This document shows positions 49,684 to 59,644 of a stretch of DNA of 64,000 nt, one piece after another (within the stretch, counting starts at the first letter, position 1; each line of letters opens with the position of its first letter). Made by a program: the position numbers and the translations under genes. Under the pieces are notes generated by a model. It saw only the letters and a program-made list of their open reading frames with translations, did not search any database and had not been told where the DNA came from. The stretch comes from Nonomuraea indica. Its GTDB lineage: Bacteria > Actinomycetota > Actinomycetes > Streptosporangiales > Streptosporangiaceae. The stretch covers positions 311,846 through 375,845 of the forward strand of contig NZ_KZ559469.1 of the NCBI RefSeq assembly GCF_002850745.1, written 5' to 3'.

Positions 49684-50550
49684 TCAGGGTTGCCAGTTCA
49701 GCGTAGGGCTCTGGGTGCCGGTGTAGTGCGGGGACCACTCCGGCGGCAACGGATCCGTGCCGGTCTGCGCACTGGCGGCGGTGTAGTAGGTGCCGGCCGC
49801 CGGCGGGGTGAAGGCATACGCGCAGGTGATGACCTTCTGGTCGTCCGCCAGGGACACCGGGCAGGTGTGCAGGCTCTCGCGGTACTTGTCTTTGGTGTCT
49901 CGGTTGGTCAGCCACACGTAGGTGGTGATGTTCCCGCTCGTCCCGGAAGGCCGCATGGCTTTGATGTAGACGTTCATCCGCACCCGGCCCTCGCTCGACT
50001 CGATGCAGGGCTTGATCGCCACCCCCGCCCGTGCGAGCGGTTGATAACCTCCTCGGCACGCCTCCCCGGTGATCGGCGAGGCCGGAGATCCCCAAAGCTG
50101 CGCAACCCCCCAGACCCCGGCAGCCACCGGCAGCACAGCGGCGGCGGCAACGGCGACGCCCAGCCGCAGGCGACGCGGACGCGGATCGATGGGGATCTCG
50201 ATGGGCTGGGTGTCGCCCGATGCGCCCGGCCCTTGGTCGTCGACGGCCTCGTCAGCAGGGGCGGGGGCAGGCCCTTGTGCCGGCCACCCGCTCTCAAGAC
50301 GCCCTCGGGTTCGCAGCCACGGCTCGGCTTGCTCCTCGCTCAGGCCACAGGCCCGCAGGAAGACCTCCACGGTGCGCTTGGTCGGCAGACGTTCTCCTCG
50401 CAGCATCAGCGAAAGCGTGGACTTGGAGACGTCAGCCTCCTTGTCCAGTTGCCGCAACGACAGGCCCGCCCGTGACTGGATCGCCCTGAGCGCATGGGCG
50501 AATTGCTGCACTGTGACAATCTGCTCCGGGTTCAGATCGCTGACGTCCAT
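49684..50550 (-). CDS. XRE-family regulator with membrane anchor and exterior domain
   Basis: 288 residues. The N-terminal helix-turn-helix (about 10-65) reads LSLRQLDKEADVSKSTLSLMLRGERLP. One helix (about 130-150) crosses the membrane, leaving about 135 residues outside with four Cys (two likely disulfides). This resembles actinomycete XRE-transmembrane proteins. ATG at 50550 follows AAAGGG. The DNA targets are unknown. Confidence 0.82.
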   Translation of the reverse strand: MDVSDLNPEQIVTVQQFAHALRAIQSRAGLSLRQLDKEADVSKSTLSLMLRGERLPTKRTVEVFLRACGLSEEQAEPWLRTRGRLESGWPAQGPAPAPADEAVDDQGPGASGDTQPIEIPIDPRPRRLRLGVAVAAAAVLPVAAGVWGVAQLWGSPASPITGEACRGGYQPLARAGVAIKPCIESSEGRVRMNVYIKAMRPSGTSGNITTYVWLTNRDTKDKYRESLHTCPVSLADDQKVITCAYAFTPPAAGTYYTAASAQTGTDPLPPEWSPHYTGTQSPTLNWQP

Positions 50551-50861
50551 GAAGCCCTTTCCAGAAGCACCCCCTGGGGTGCGGCATCGCCTGGACACGC
50601 CGCCGGGAACCTCCCAAGCGGGGTGATCATAGTGGCCGCCGGCAGGCGTGCGTGGCTACGGGATCTCGCCCGGCGCTGTCTCCTGCCCGCGCTCTTCACG
50701 GCCTCGCAGGCCGTCCCGATGTGGGCCGACTCTGTCCGGCTTCGTCCATTGACCTGCCTGGACACCCCACCGGTGCGTTCTGCTGGGAGCACCGCAAGCC
50801 ACCGCCCGTCTGAGCCGGGCGGCCGCGCATCCCATCGACTTCAGCAGAAGCGGAGCTGTCC
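50551..50861. other. intergenic region
   Basis: 311 bp between divergent genes. No ORF, RNA gene or clear repeat was recognised. It should hold the promoters of the XRE gene and of the secreted protein gene. Confidence 0.5.
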
Positions 50862-51461
50862 ATGTCCCGAACCACTCCCCCCACCATCCCGACCGTCCCG
50901 CCGTCCACCGAAGCGGGCTCCTCCTGCGGGAAGCCGGGCCGCTTCCTCCGCCGCGCCGTCACCGCGGCCGTGGGGGTGACCCTGGCCGGCGCCCTCGCCC
51001 AAGCCCCCGCCTCCGCCGCGCAGTCCTCCGGCGTCGCTCCCGGACGGGTATGCATGTTCTCCGACCCCAACAACGTCGTCACCGGGCTGGCCGGGCATGT
51101 CGGCTGGGCGTTCAAGACCGGCCCGGACCGGTGGACCTGGGGTTCCTACTCGTCTCGGGGCAAGACCTGGAAGTCCAGCTGGACCTGGGCCGCCACCCGG
51201 GCCTACTTCAAGCGAGCCGGGTACTACAGCTTCCGCTGCAAGGACACCCACCAGATGCGGTCCGCTGCGGCGACGCAGGTGTGGAAGAACTACTCGCGCT
51301 ACAACCCCTACAGCAGCAACTGTCTGACCTCCAGCGTGGCCGTCTTCCGCACCTACACCCCCGAACTGCGCAGCCTCCCCTCCGCCAGCGGCAAAGCCCC
51401 CCGTATCTACTTCCGGGACACGCTCCCGCAGTACGGCTTCGCCAACGCGTGGGCGTTGTAG
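50862..51461 (+). CDS. secreted protein with possible permuted papain fold
   Basis: 199 residues. A signal peptide (Arg-rich start, hydrophobic 32-46, ASA cut near residue 52) precedes a mature domain of about 147 residues. GHVGWAFKTG and, later, SSNCLTSSVAVFRTY place a His before a Cys, as in permuted NlpC/P60, LRAT-like and similar enzymes. Also rich in Trp/Tyr. Role could be an amidase or peptidase at the cell wall. ATG at 50862 has GGAG ahead, and a hairpin terminator follows. Family assignment is by pattern only. Confidence 0.7.
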   Translation: MSRTTPPTIPTVPPSTEAGSSCGKPGRFLRRAVTAAVGVTLAGALAQAPASAAQSSGVAPGRVCMFSDPNNVVTGLAGHVGWAFKTGPDRWTWGSYSSRGKTWKSSWTWAATRAYFKRAGYYSFRCKDTHQMRSAAATQVWKNYSRYNPYSSNCLTSSVAVFRTYTPELRSLPSASGKAPRIYFRDTLPQYGFANAWAL

Positions 51462-51480
51462 CCGATGTGACGCCATAGTT

Positions 51481-51509
51481 CCGTGGGGCTCGAAGAACGA
51501 GCCTCACGG
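51481..51509 (+). terminator. terminator after the secreted protein gene
   Basis: CCGTGGGGCTCG and CGAGCCTCACGG pair (11 of 12) around a 5-nt loop, 20 bases after the stop. Confidence 0.65.
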
Positions 51510-51746
51510 AACAGCCCGACCGAGAACAGCGAAGGCCCGTGGGCTGCATCGACCACATGCGGGCAAGAGCTGGAAAGTACCAGGTGGCCAAGTCCCTCTT
51601 CGGCCCCACCCGGGGGATCGGGACAGGTGGGACCACCTCGGCCTGGCCAGGCCGGCTGCCACCACGACTGAACAGGAGGCGAAGGAGAAGGCGGTGACCG
51701 CCGTGTCGGCGAAGGCCTCTCCCACCCCGGTCGCCTCTGGATCACT

Positions 51747-52142
51747 TCACAGGTGCCACAACCGCACGGTGCCGTCCGTGCTGCTGGTAGCCAGGAGCTT
51801 GCCGTCCGGACTGAACGCCACCGACAAGACCCAGTCGGTGTGGCCAGTGAGGGGGCGGCCGATGGCGGTGCGGGTGGCCACGTCCCACAACCGCACGGTG
51901 TGATCGCTGCTGCCGGTGGCCAAGATCTTGCCGTCCGGGCTGAACGCCACCGAGTAGGCAACGCCTTGGTGGCCGACGAGGGGCCGGCCGGGCCCGGAGC
52001 GCCGGGCCTCGGCCGCTGCCGCGACTACGAGTGCCGTTGGCTGCGCCAACCCCCTGCCCGTGCTCCAGACCGGAGCGAACCAGTACGCCGAGTGGATGAG
52101 CCGCTCAACGAAGCTGAGCCGGCGCCGACTCCTGACACCCAC
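51747..52142 (-). pseudogene. WD40-repeat protein fragment
   Basis: Only two WD40 repeats remain near the C-terminus: [27 protein letters not shown] and a near copy ending TVRLWHL. Full WD40 propellers need about seven repeats, and no longer N-terminal frame matches. The sequence before the repeats reads as unrelated, Arg-rich code. It is a 3' remnant of a larger WD40 or nSTAND-WD40 gene. Confidence 0.7.
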
Positions 52143-52434
52143 GCGGGTTCACCGACGCCCCTATCGACCATCATGAGAACAATCCCGCGCGCAACGGCCA
52201 AAACCCGGGCTGATTCTCCTCGCGGACCATTCGTGTCTCGGTACGTAACCTCTCGGAGGCATTACGTCCAGCGCCTTCGCCACCCATCGCACGTTCCCGA
52301 GTCCGGGGCCGACTCCACTGCCTTACGCAGCATTCGCACAACGCCGACCAGCAGCTGTGCCACCCCGCAGCCCGTTTCTGCCGTGGCTTCCCTACGCCGA
52401 ACCAGCAGGACCCGGGAGCAATGGGATGCCGCTA
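52143..52434. other. intergenic region
   Basis: About 290 bp between the WD40 remnant and the IS5-like element. No gene, repeat or RNA was recognised. It is less biased to G/C in third positions than the surrounding genes. Confidence 0.45.
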
Positions 52435-53215
52435 GGGCGTGTATGGAGTTGAGATCAGTGGGATCGCCTGCGCTTCGGTTTCCGGTCCTGATAGGCCATC
52501 GCTATGGCGCGTGGAGACCTCACCGATGACGAGTGGTCCTTGATCGAGCCTCACTTGCCACTGGGTGAGCGAGGTCCGATCCCCGACCTGCGACAGCAGT
52601 TCAACGCGGTGATGTGGCGGTTTCGGACCGGCAGCCCGTGGCGGGATCTGCCCGCGGAGTACGGGCCGTGGTCGACGGTCTATGCCAGGTTCCGGTTGTG
52701 GGCAACGACGGGCGTCTTCGAGCAGTTGATGCAGGCCGTGATGGCTGAGGCCGCAGCTCGTGGTGAGGTCGACCTCGATCTGGTCAGCGTGGACTCCACC
52801 ACGGCCCGTGCGCATCACCACGCCGCGGGGATGGTGGTGAACAGTGAGCTGATGACGGTGCTGGAGAAGGCCGCCGAAGAGGAAAGGGGGCTGCACCTAA
52901 GGGGCAGATCCCCCACGACACCGGGCCCGGCGACGGCAGGCCCGGCAGCGACGGCGACGGCGGAGAGCGTGCCGGACGCCGGCGGTTACGACTGCAGCGC
53001 AGGATCCGGCTGACAGCGGCCAAGCCGGGCCGCTCACGAGGCGGCTGACCAGCAAGGTGCCTGTGCCCGCCGACCGGCGCTGCCGTCCGTCGTCCCTCGT
53101 CCTGATGCCGGGCCAGGCCGGCGACAGTCCGCAGTTTCGCGCTGCGTTGTCGGGTATCAAGGTCCGCCTGCGCGTGGGACGTCCGCGTACCCGGCCAGGC
53201 GCGGTGCGTCTGCGA
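52435..53215 (+). mobile_element. degenerate IS5-family element
   Basis: From ATG 52504 a frame of 170 codons encodes the N-terminal half of an IS5-type transposase: LTDDEWSLIEPHLP, FRTGSPWRDLPAEYGPW and VSVDSTTARAHHHAAG with the first catalytic Asp. The frame is then lost after about 52895. The second half reappears in another frame (ADRRCRPSSLVLMPGQAGDSPQF, RPRTRP), and the end with the remaining DDE residues is missing. GGGCGTGTATGGAGTTG at about 52435 looks like the left end. Not autonomous. Confidence 0.75.
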
Positions 53216-53640
53216 TCAACGAGGTCGCCGACGGTTATGCAGCGATGTTCTCCTGAGACTTCCCTTGGTGGCTGTGCGGGCGGTCGTGATCTGCCGCTCG
53301 TAGACGGTCGGGGGTAGCCCGTCAGCGGCGCTGTGTCGGCGGCGGGTGTTGTAGAAGTCGGCGATCCAGGTGGCGATCCTCAGGCGGGCATCGGCCCGCG
53401 TCGCGAGCGGTGCCGGTGGACGTATTCGACTTCGAGGATGGAGCTGAACGATTCGGCGGCGGCATGGTCCAGGCGCAGCCGACCCGGCCCATCGACTGGA
53501 CGACGCCCCGGTGCCGCCAAGCGTCCTGGAAGCGGGCGGCGGTGTATTCACTGCCGCGGTCGGTGTGGAAGATCATCCCGCACATGTCCCGCACAGGCTT
53601 GGCGCCCGTACAGGCCCGCACGCACGGCTCTGTCTTCTGA
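53216..53640 (-). mobile_element. degenerate IS3-family element (OrfB end)
   Basis: On the reverse strand HTDRGSEYTAARFQDA and, after frame changes, ATWIADFYNTRRRHSAADGLPPTVYE match the C-terminal half of IS3-type integrases (second Asp region and the Glu region with Y-N-x-x-R). At least two frameshifts break it. It abuts the IS5 remnant, which has lost its right end, so one probably inserted into or was deleted against the other. Confidence 0.75.
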
Positions 53641-53694
53641 CGGGTTCGACCGTAGACGGGATGCTCGGCGGGATATTACTCGATCTCCTCCACG

Positions 53695-54657
53695 GTGAAC
53701 CAAAGAGAACCGGTGAGACGTCCCAATGGGGTGCGATCTCTTCGGGTAGTCCTCGCCATGTTCGCCGCCCTTGTTCTGATCGAACGCGACAGCTCGGAAG
53801 ACAAGACCCCACAACTGGATCACGTTGTCACGGCTTCGTGCCCGAAACGGTCCAGTCCTGACTTGTTCTCCATGCCCCGCCAACGGCTCCCCTCCGACTT
53901 CGTCACGGCCCAGGTCATACGCTGCCGCTGGGAGTCCCGTTACATACCGGGCAAGGGGCGCTGGGAGGTGGTGATCGAAGAACGCGCCGACGGGCCCGCC
54001 GACGAACTGATGACGGAGCTACGCCGCCCCTCCGAGAGTTCGCTGTTTCCCCCGATGTGCACGCTGGAAGCGGTCTTCGTCGACTACTTTGTCCTGGTAG
54101 GTCCCTCCGGCAGGGCGGTGCTGCCCGAGACACCGACCGGGATATGTGGAAAACCGTTTCCTTCTGCTCTGGACGCCCTTCGCAGCCTGCCGTACCAGGT
54201 AGATGGACAGATACCCATCCGGAGCCTCGAGAGCGAAAAGTCCTTCCGGGCCGGGTGCCACGACAAAAATCTGGACGTACTCGAACACGTTGGACGACCG
54301 GACGTGGCTCCGCAGACATGGGAGCGCCGGCAGACATGGAACCCTCCGCCGAAGGGCCTGCGGGTGTGCGCCTTCCGGATCGAGAACAAGACTGCGGACA
54401 GGCTCAACCCGATGGACCTGCCAATGGGAAGACTCGAGTCCTCGCGCATCCTCAAAGGCAGCAGCTTGCGCGCCCTGCTCGCCGCCCTGGACACCGCACC
54501 AGCAAGCGACTGCCACAGCCAGCACACCCGCTTCGCGGTACTGGACCCCGGCTTCCACGAGGCATACGTCGAGCTCGACGGCTGCCACAACCTATTGCGC
54601 CCCGGTGGAACCCTCAGCCGTCTCACCTCGGACGCCGTAGGGCTTCTCACTGAGTGA
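53695..54657 (+). CDS. exported protein of unknown function
   Basis: Up to 320 residues. A hydrophobic stretch (VRSLRVVLAMFAALVLI) near the N-terminus may be a signal or anchor; the remaining 290 residues are soluble, with several Cys. GTG at 53695 or 53731 could start it, neither with a good ribosome-binding site. Codon bias is weaker than in neighbours, fitting transferred DNA next to the IS remnants. I recognise no domain. Confidence 0.5.
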   Translation: MNQREPVRRPNGVRSLRVVLAMFAALVLIERDSSEDKTPQLDHVVTASCPKRSSPDLFSMPRQRLPSDFVTAQVIRCRWESRYIPGKGRWEVVIEERADGPADELMTELRRPSESSLFPPMCTLEAVFVDYFVLVGPSGRAVLPETPTGICGKPFPSALDALRSLPYQVDGQIPIRSLESEKSFRAGCHDKNLDVLEHVGRPDVAPQTWERRQTWNPPPKGLRVCAFRIENKTADRLNPMDLPMGRLESSRILKGSSLRALLAALDTAPASDCHSQHTRFAVLDPGFHEAYVELDGCHNLLRPGGTLSRLTSDAVGLLTE

Positions 54658-54872
54658 CCAGCCCCGCCAGACAATCCATGGTGGCGCGAGTCGGAAATGC
54701 TGAGATCCGCACCCCGACGACAGCGACGCCTGCGGAGCCATCTATCGTCGTCGGCCGCACAGATCACCTGGGCCCGAATGCGGCGAGCGCACTCGCCGCC
54801 GCTCCGCACGCCGCGTCATGGCCGCCCGGTTTGCCCGGACCTGTCCCTGCGCGCGGCACGTGCATCCGCGGC

Positions 54873-55778
54873 TCATGGTGCCGGGGCAGGGGTGGTGAGG
54901 TGGGAGCCGAGATCGCGGACGGTCCGGGCAAGCGCGCGGATGAGGTCGTTCTCGGTGTCTGACCGCCATACCAGCGCGTACGGCAGGGGCTCCACGTCAT
55001 GGACCGGTAGGTAGACGATGTCCTGCCGTACCCAGTACCGCGTCATGTGGCTGGGGAAGAGCGCCACGGCCTCGCCCATGCCGGCCCAGGTGAGGATCTC
55101 GGCGGGGTTCCGCACGAGCGGGCCGCGCTCGATGGCGCGGCCCCTGCGCGTGTGAGACGGGACATAGCTTTCGAACCAGTAGTCCGGTTTGGATTCGATG
55201 TCGACATGCTGAAAGTCGCTCACCGTCTCCAGCGAGACGGACGTGCGCCCGGCGAGCTCGTGCCCGGCGGCGATGGCCAGCACCCGCGACTCGGCGAAGA
55301 GAGTCGGACCGACGGTGAGGTCGGGCTCCTCGACGGGCAGCCACGCGACCAGGACGTCGATCTCACCGCGGCGCAGACCGCCGAACAGGTCGGCAAAGCC
55401 GGGATGGCTGATGCGCAGGTCCCAGGTGGGGTGGCGGGAGCGGAAGGTGTCCCAGTAGGGGCGCAGCTCGTGGACGTTGATGGGCAGCATGCCGATGTGG
55501 AGCACGGCGGTGATGCCCCGGGCGGCCAGGCGGGCGCGTTCGAGACTGTCACGCAGACCGGCGTAGACGGGCCGCAGGTCTTCGCGGAGCTGACGGCCGA
55601 GCGAGGTGAGCCGCACCCGGCGGCTGGTGCGGTCGAACAGCGGAGCACCGATGCGGCGCTCCTGCGCTTTGATCGCCTGGCTGACCCGGGCTTGGGAGAC
55701 GTGCAGCCGCGCAGCGGTCCGGCCGAAGTGGAGCTCCTCGGCGAGCACCAGAAAGATCTCGATGTCCCGTAGCTCCAT
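54873..55778 (-). CDS. LysR-family regulator
   Basis: 301 residues. The N-terminal helix-turn-helix reads FGRTAARLHVSQARVSQAIKAQERRIGAPLF; the remainder is the two-lobe ligand domain. ATG at 55778 follows AAAGGG. It is divergent from the hemerythrin-like gene, with a T-N11-A type palindrome between. The following SDR, aromatic hydroxylase and VOC genes are the likely target group. Confidence 0.92.
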   Translation of the reverse strand: MELRDIEIFLVLAEELHFGRTAARLHVSQARVSQAIKAQERRIGAPLFDRTSRRVRLTSLGRQLREDLRPVYAGLRDSLERARLAARGITAVLHIGMLPINVHELRPYWDTFRSRHPTWDLRISHPGFADLFGGLRRGEIDVLVAWLPVEEPDLTVGPTLFAESRVLAIAAGHELAGRTSVSLETVSDFQHVDIESKPDYWFESYVPSHTRRGRAIERGPLVRNPAEILTWAGMGEAVALFPSHMTRYWVRQDIVYLPVHDVEPLPYALVWRSDTENDLIRALARTVRDLGSHLTTPAPAP

Positions 55779-55794
55779 TTGTAGCCCTTTCCTC

Positions 55795-55814
55795 CGATAA
55801 CCCGCATGTTATCG
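55795..55814. promoter_or_regulatory. LysR-type operator
   Basis: CGATAAC and GTTATCG are perfectly inverted with 6 bp between, 17 bp upstream of the LysR start. Confidence 0.6.
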
Positions 55815-56015
55815 ATCGGCACACGAAGTCGGCGTTGATCCAGATCACGGGGCAGGGCAGCCTGGATCCGTCCGCAACCGGCCGGATCGACGCGCGCATG
55901 TAGACGCCGGACCCTTCACTCGTTGGTTATTGGAGCATCCCGTGCGAGTTCGTACGACCGGCCCCGCCTTCGTCGTCAAGGCGCCCACCGGCACCGGCTG
56001 GGCCTGACCGCCGCG

Positions 56016-56509
56016 ATGAGCGAGCTCGACCTGACGACGCTGCACGGCATGCACGACGTGTTGCGCCGCGAGACGATAGGGCTGACCCGTTCCACCTTCC
56101 GGCCCGGCCGTGATCCTCGCCGCGTCCTGCGCTGGCGGCTGTTCAAACAGTCGCTCCGTCTGCACTTCGCGGCCGAGGATCGGGCGCTGTGGCCGCCGTT
56201 GCGCCGACGCCTGGCCCACCGGCCGGACCGGCTGACGCTACTGGAGGCGCTGGAGGCCGAGCACGCCGCCCTGGAGGAGGTCATCGACGTCATTGACGAA
56301 CTGCACGCCAACCCCGGCATCGACGCCGGCATCGGCGGGCTCCGTGACCTTACCGACTCGCTGGTCACCGGCCTGACCGGACATCTCAAGCATGAGGAGG
56401 ACGGGGCGTTTCCGCTGATCAGGCAGGTGCTCACCGCGCGCCAGTGGGGCGTTTCACCGACCTCCACACCTGGCCGGCCGGCCTCGGCCACTGGGACGCG
56501 GCACCCTGA
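56016..56509 (+). CDS. hemerythrin-like HHE protein, 3' end uncertain
   Basis: About 145 residues of clear similarity: TLHGMHDVLRRE, LHFAAEDRALWPPL, EALEAEHAALEEVID and LTGHLKHEEDGAFPLI carry the His/Glu set for a non-haem di-iron site in a four-helix bundle. After RQWG (about 56450) the frame runs open into the next gene with low-complexity code. A shift of one base there would give a natural end at 56507-56509, hence this end. ATG at 56016 lacks a strong ribosome-binding site. Role: oxygen, NO or iron sensing or storage. Confidence 0.6.
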
Positions 56510-56612
56510 CCACCATCCCGCCGCCGACGGCCGACGCCACCCGCGAAGTCGAGGGCCCGGGCATCCTGCCCGGGGCCCGCTTGCCCTGAATGACAGATCG
56601 GAATTTTCGCAT

Positions 56613-57471
56613 ATGCCCATCCCCGCCACCGCCTGCCGAACGTGGTTCATCACCGGTGCCGGTCGCGGTCTCGGCCGCGCGTTCGCCCTGGCCGCGCTGG
56701 AGCGCGGCGACCGGGTGGCCGCCGCCGCCCGCACCGTCACCCGGGAGGACTTCCCCAGCCGGTACGCCGACCGCCTGCTCGTCCTGCCCCTGGACGTGAC
56801 CGACCGAGCCGCCGTGTTCGCCGCCGTGGACACCGCCGCCGAGCACTTCGGCCAGCTCGACATCGTGGTCAACAACGCCGGGACCATGTCCTCGGGCATG
56901 ATCGAGGAGTTCACCGAGGCTGAGGCCCGCGCCCAGCTCGAGGTCAACCTCTTCGGCGCGATGTGGGTCTGCCAGGCCGTCCTGCCGCACCTGCGCGCCC
57001 AGCGATCCGGCCACATCGTCCAGGTCTCCAGCATCGCCGCGCTCGGCGGCTTCCCCAGCACCGGCATGTACAGCGCGAGCAAGTTCGCTCTGGAGGGCAT
57101 GAGCGAGGCGCTGGCCCTGGAGGCCGCCGCATTCGGCGTCAAGCTCAGCATCGTCCCAGCCCGGCGGCTACTGGACCGACCTCTACACCAGCATGATCAC
57201 GGCCACGCCCAAGGAGGAGTACGCCCCCTTGCGCACCGAGTTGGAGAAGCAGTGGGCCGAAGGCTCGATCGACAGCGAGCCGCACCTGGCCGCCGAAGCG
57301 CTGCTCAAGCTGGTCGACAGCGACGACCCGCCCCTGCGGCTGCTGCTCGGCAGCATGGTCTACGACCTGGCCTTCGACATCTCCCGGCGGCGGATGGCGA
57401 CCTGGGCCGCCTGGGAGCAGATCAGCCGTGCTGCCGAGCAGGCCGTACCCGCCCCCGGGAGCGCCGGTTGA
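56613..57471 (+). pseudogene. short-chain dehydrogenase with frameshift
   Basis: TGAGRGLG, NNAGTMSSG, and YSASKFALEGMSEAL with Tyr-x-x-x-Lys are intact. At the CCC run 57155-57157 one extra base shifts the frame: with it removed the reading becomes SIVQPGGYWTDLYTSM and continues to the TGA at 57469-57471. So about 180 of 286 codons are in the first frame and about 105 in the second. The sequence parallels the intact SDR at 25047. Either a true pseudogene or a sequencing error. Confidence 0.8.
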
Positions 57472-57521
57472 CGAGCCGGCTCCCCTGACTGGACCACCGA
57501 GATTCAGGAGAGGAACATCCG

Positions 57522-59051
57522 ATGACGGATGCCGATGTGATCATTGTGGGCGCCGGCCCGACCGGCCTTATGCTGGCGAGCGAACTGCGGCTGGCCGGGG
57601 TGCGCCCGGTGGTGCTGGAGAAGCAGCCGCGGCGCCGGGACACCCCGAAGGCCGGTGGCCTCGGCGGGCAGATCCTGGAGCTGCTGCGCTACCGGGGCTT
57701 GCTGGAACGGTTCCAAGCAGCCTGCACCGACCCTGTACCGGCGCCCCGCTTCCCGTTCGGCGGTGTGCACCTGGACTTCACCCGGCTGGCCGATCCTCCG
57801 ATGCACGCCCTATCGCTCCCGCAGCAGCTGCTCGAACGGCTGCTCGACGAACGCGCCGGCGAGCTCGATGCCGACATCCGCCGCGGACACCAGGTCATCG
57901 GAATGACACAGGACGATGCCGCGGTGACCCTGGAGGTGCGCGGCCCGGACGGGACGTACCGGATGCGCGCCCGGCACGTGGTGGGGTGCGACGGCGCGCG
58001 CAGCCGGGTCCGCGACTGGGCCGGCATCGGCTTTCCCGGTGTCACCTATCCGGAGGTCAACCGGCTGGCCCAGGTCACCTTGCCCGAAACGGTGACCGTG
58101 CTCGACAGCGGCGATCTCGACGTCCCCGGCTTCGGCACGATCCGCGCAGGGTTCACCCGGACGGATCGCGGTCTGCTCGGGGTCGCCGCGTCACCCTCCT
58201 CCAATATCGTGTCGCTCTACACCGTCGAGGACGAGTCCACTGAATACGACGACGACATTCCCATGACCGTGACCGAACTCCAGGAGAGCCTCCACCGGGT
58301 GCTCGGCGGGCGTGTGCCGGTGGGGGAGCCGCTCCGGCTGTCGCGGTTCACCTTCAAGGCGCGGCAGGCCGAGCGATACCGTGACGGGCGGGTCCTGCTG
58401 GCCGGTGACGCGGCGCACCTGTTCCCCGCCACGGGGGTGGCGATCAACGCCGGCATGCTGGACGCGGTCAACCTGGCTTGGAAGCTGGCCGCCGACGTCC
58501 AGGGCTGGGCGCGGCCCGGCCTGCTGGACACCTACCACGACGAACGCCATCTCGCCGGCGCCCGCACCATGCTGCACACCCGGGCGCAGGTGGCCCTGCG
58601 GCGCGGGCACGACCCGGCCGCCGAAGCGCTGCGCGAGCTGTTCCAGGAACTGCTCGCCGACGAGCAGCCGCTGCGCCGGATGGGAGCGCTGCTCTCCGGC
58701 AGCGACATCCGCTACCCGATGCCCGGCTCCCACGGGCACCCGTTGACCGGCGCCTTCGCACCCGACCTCACCCTGCACACCGACCAGGGCATCACCAGCG
58801 TCGCCGAGCTCATGCACACCGCGCGGCCCGTCCTGCTCGACCTCGCCGACCGCCCGGACCTCCGCGAGGCCGCACGGAACTGGGGCCATCGTGTCGACAT
58901 CATGACCGCCAAGACCGACGTTCGGCCTGCCGACGCCCTGCTGATCCGCCCGGACGCGCACGTCGCCTGGGCGGCCGGCCTCGACGAGTCCGCGGACAGC
59001 GCCCGGCCCCCGCTGCGTGAGGCACTCTCCGTATGGTTCGGAACGCCCTGA
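57522..59051 (+). CDS. FAD-dependent aromatic hydroxylase
   Basis: 509 residues, class A flavoprotein monooxygenase of the RdmE/PgaE/phenol hydroxylase type. DVIIVGAGPTGLMLASELRLAG (5-26) binds FAD; GCDGARSRVR near 157-166 is the DG motif; GDAAHLFPATGVAINAGMLDAVNLAWKL near 295-322 is the second FAD block. A C-terminal thioredoxin-like domain follows, without active Cys. It probably hydroxylates a phenol or polyketide using NAD(P)H. ATG at 57522 has GAGAGG ahead. It stands between two frameshifted genes but is intact. Confidence 0.9.
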   Translation: MTDADVIIVGAGPTGLMLASELRLAGVRPVVLEKQPRRRDTPKAGGLGGQILELLRYRGLLERFQAACTDPVPAPRFPFGGVHLDFTRLADPPMHALSLPQQLLERLLDERAGELDADIRRGHQVIGMTQDDAAVTLEVRGPDGTYRMRARHVVGCDGARSRVRDWAGIGFPGVTYPEVNRLAQVTLPETVTVLDSGDLDVPGFGTIRAGFTRTDRGLLGVAASPSSNIVSLYTVEDESTEYDDDIPMTVTELQESLHRVLGGRVPVGEPLRLSRFTFKARQAERYRDGRVLLAGDAAHLFPATGVAINAGMLDAVNLAWKLAADVQGWARPGLLDTYHDERHLAGARTMLHTRAQVALRRGHDPAAEALRELFQELLADEQPLRRMGALLSGSDIRYPMPGSHGHPLTGAFAPDLTLHTDQGITSVAELMHTARPVLLDLADRPDLREAARNWGHRVDIMTAKTDVRPADALLIRPDAHVAWAAGLDESADSARPPLREALSVWFGTP

Positions 59052-59058
59052 GAGAGAG

Positions 59059-59539
59059 ATGACGAGTAGATTCACCGAGTTGACCATCGACTGCCACGAT
59101 CCGGAGAGACTCGCGGCCTTCTGGTGCGAGGCCCTCGACTTCGAAGTGATCGAGCGGCAGGAGGGCAAGGTCGAGATCGGCTCCTGGGAACCGACCGGCG
59201 AGCAGGTGCTGGCCCGCCAGATGCCGCCCACCCTGGTGTTCATCCGGGTGCCCGAGGGGAAGAGCGTGAAAAATTCACCTCGACGTCAGCCCGATTGACG
59301 GCAGCACCGACGACGAGGTGACCAGGTTGCTCGGCCTCGGCGCCGTCAAGAGAGATGTGGGCCAGGGCCCGGACCGAAGCTGGGTAGTCATGGCCGACCC
59401 CGAGGGCAACGAGTTCTGTGTCCTGCGCACCCTGGCGGCGACGCGTCCCAGTCAGCGTCGCTGTCCCTGCTGCGATGTGACGGACCGAGAGGGAGTTTCG
59501 GGACACCCCCACGCGCGTGCGCGAGCCCGGCCACGCTGA
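59059..59539 (+). pseudogene. VOC/glyoxalase-like protein with frameshift
   Basis: FTELTIDCHDPERLAAFWCEAL and WEPTGEQVL start a single VOC domain. At the A-run 59269-59273 one extra A shifts the frame; dropping it gives VKIHLDVSPIDGSTDDEVTRLLGLGA and the end WVVMADPEGNEFCVLR. The conserved HLDV and ADPEGNEFC blocks show the protein family beyond doubt. ATG at 59059 lies 7 bp after the hydroxylase stop, so they form one transcript. Confidence 0.8.
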
Positions 59540-59644
59540 ACGCCATGACCGTCGACCCCCGGACAGCGCGGGTCCGCTCAACGCGCTGCTGGACGCCTGC
59601 TTTCAGTTCTCCACTCACGTGAACTTACTCGCCGACCCCGGTCG

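Noticed and set aside
52504..53013. Functional IS5 transposase
   Set aside because: The frame is lost after the first catalytic Asp region and the remaining half lies in another frame without its end.
55923..57488. A single 521-residue hemerythrin-SDR fusion protein
   Set aside because: The middle is low-complexity code and the SDR has its own start at 56613 with a family-type N-terminus, so the continuous frame is most likely accidental.
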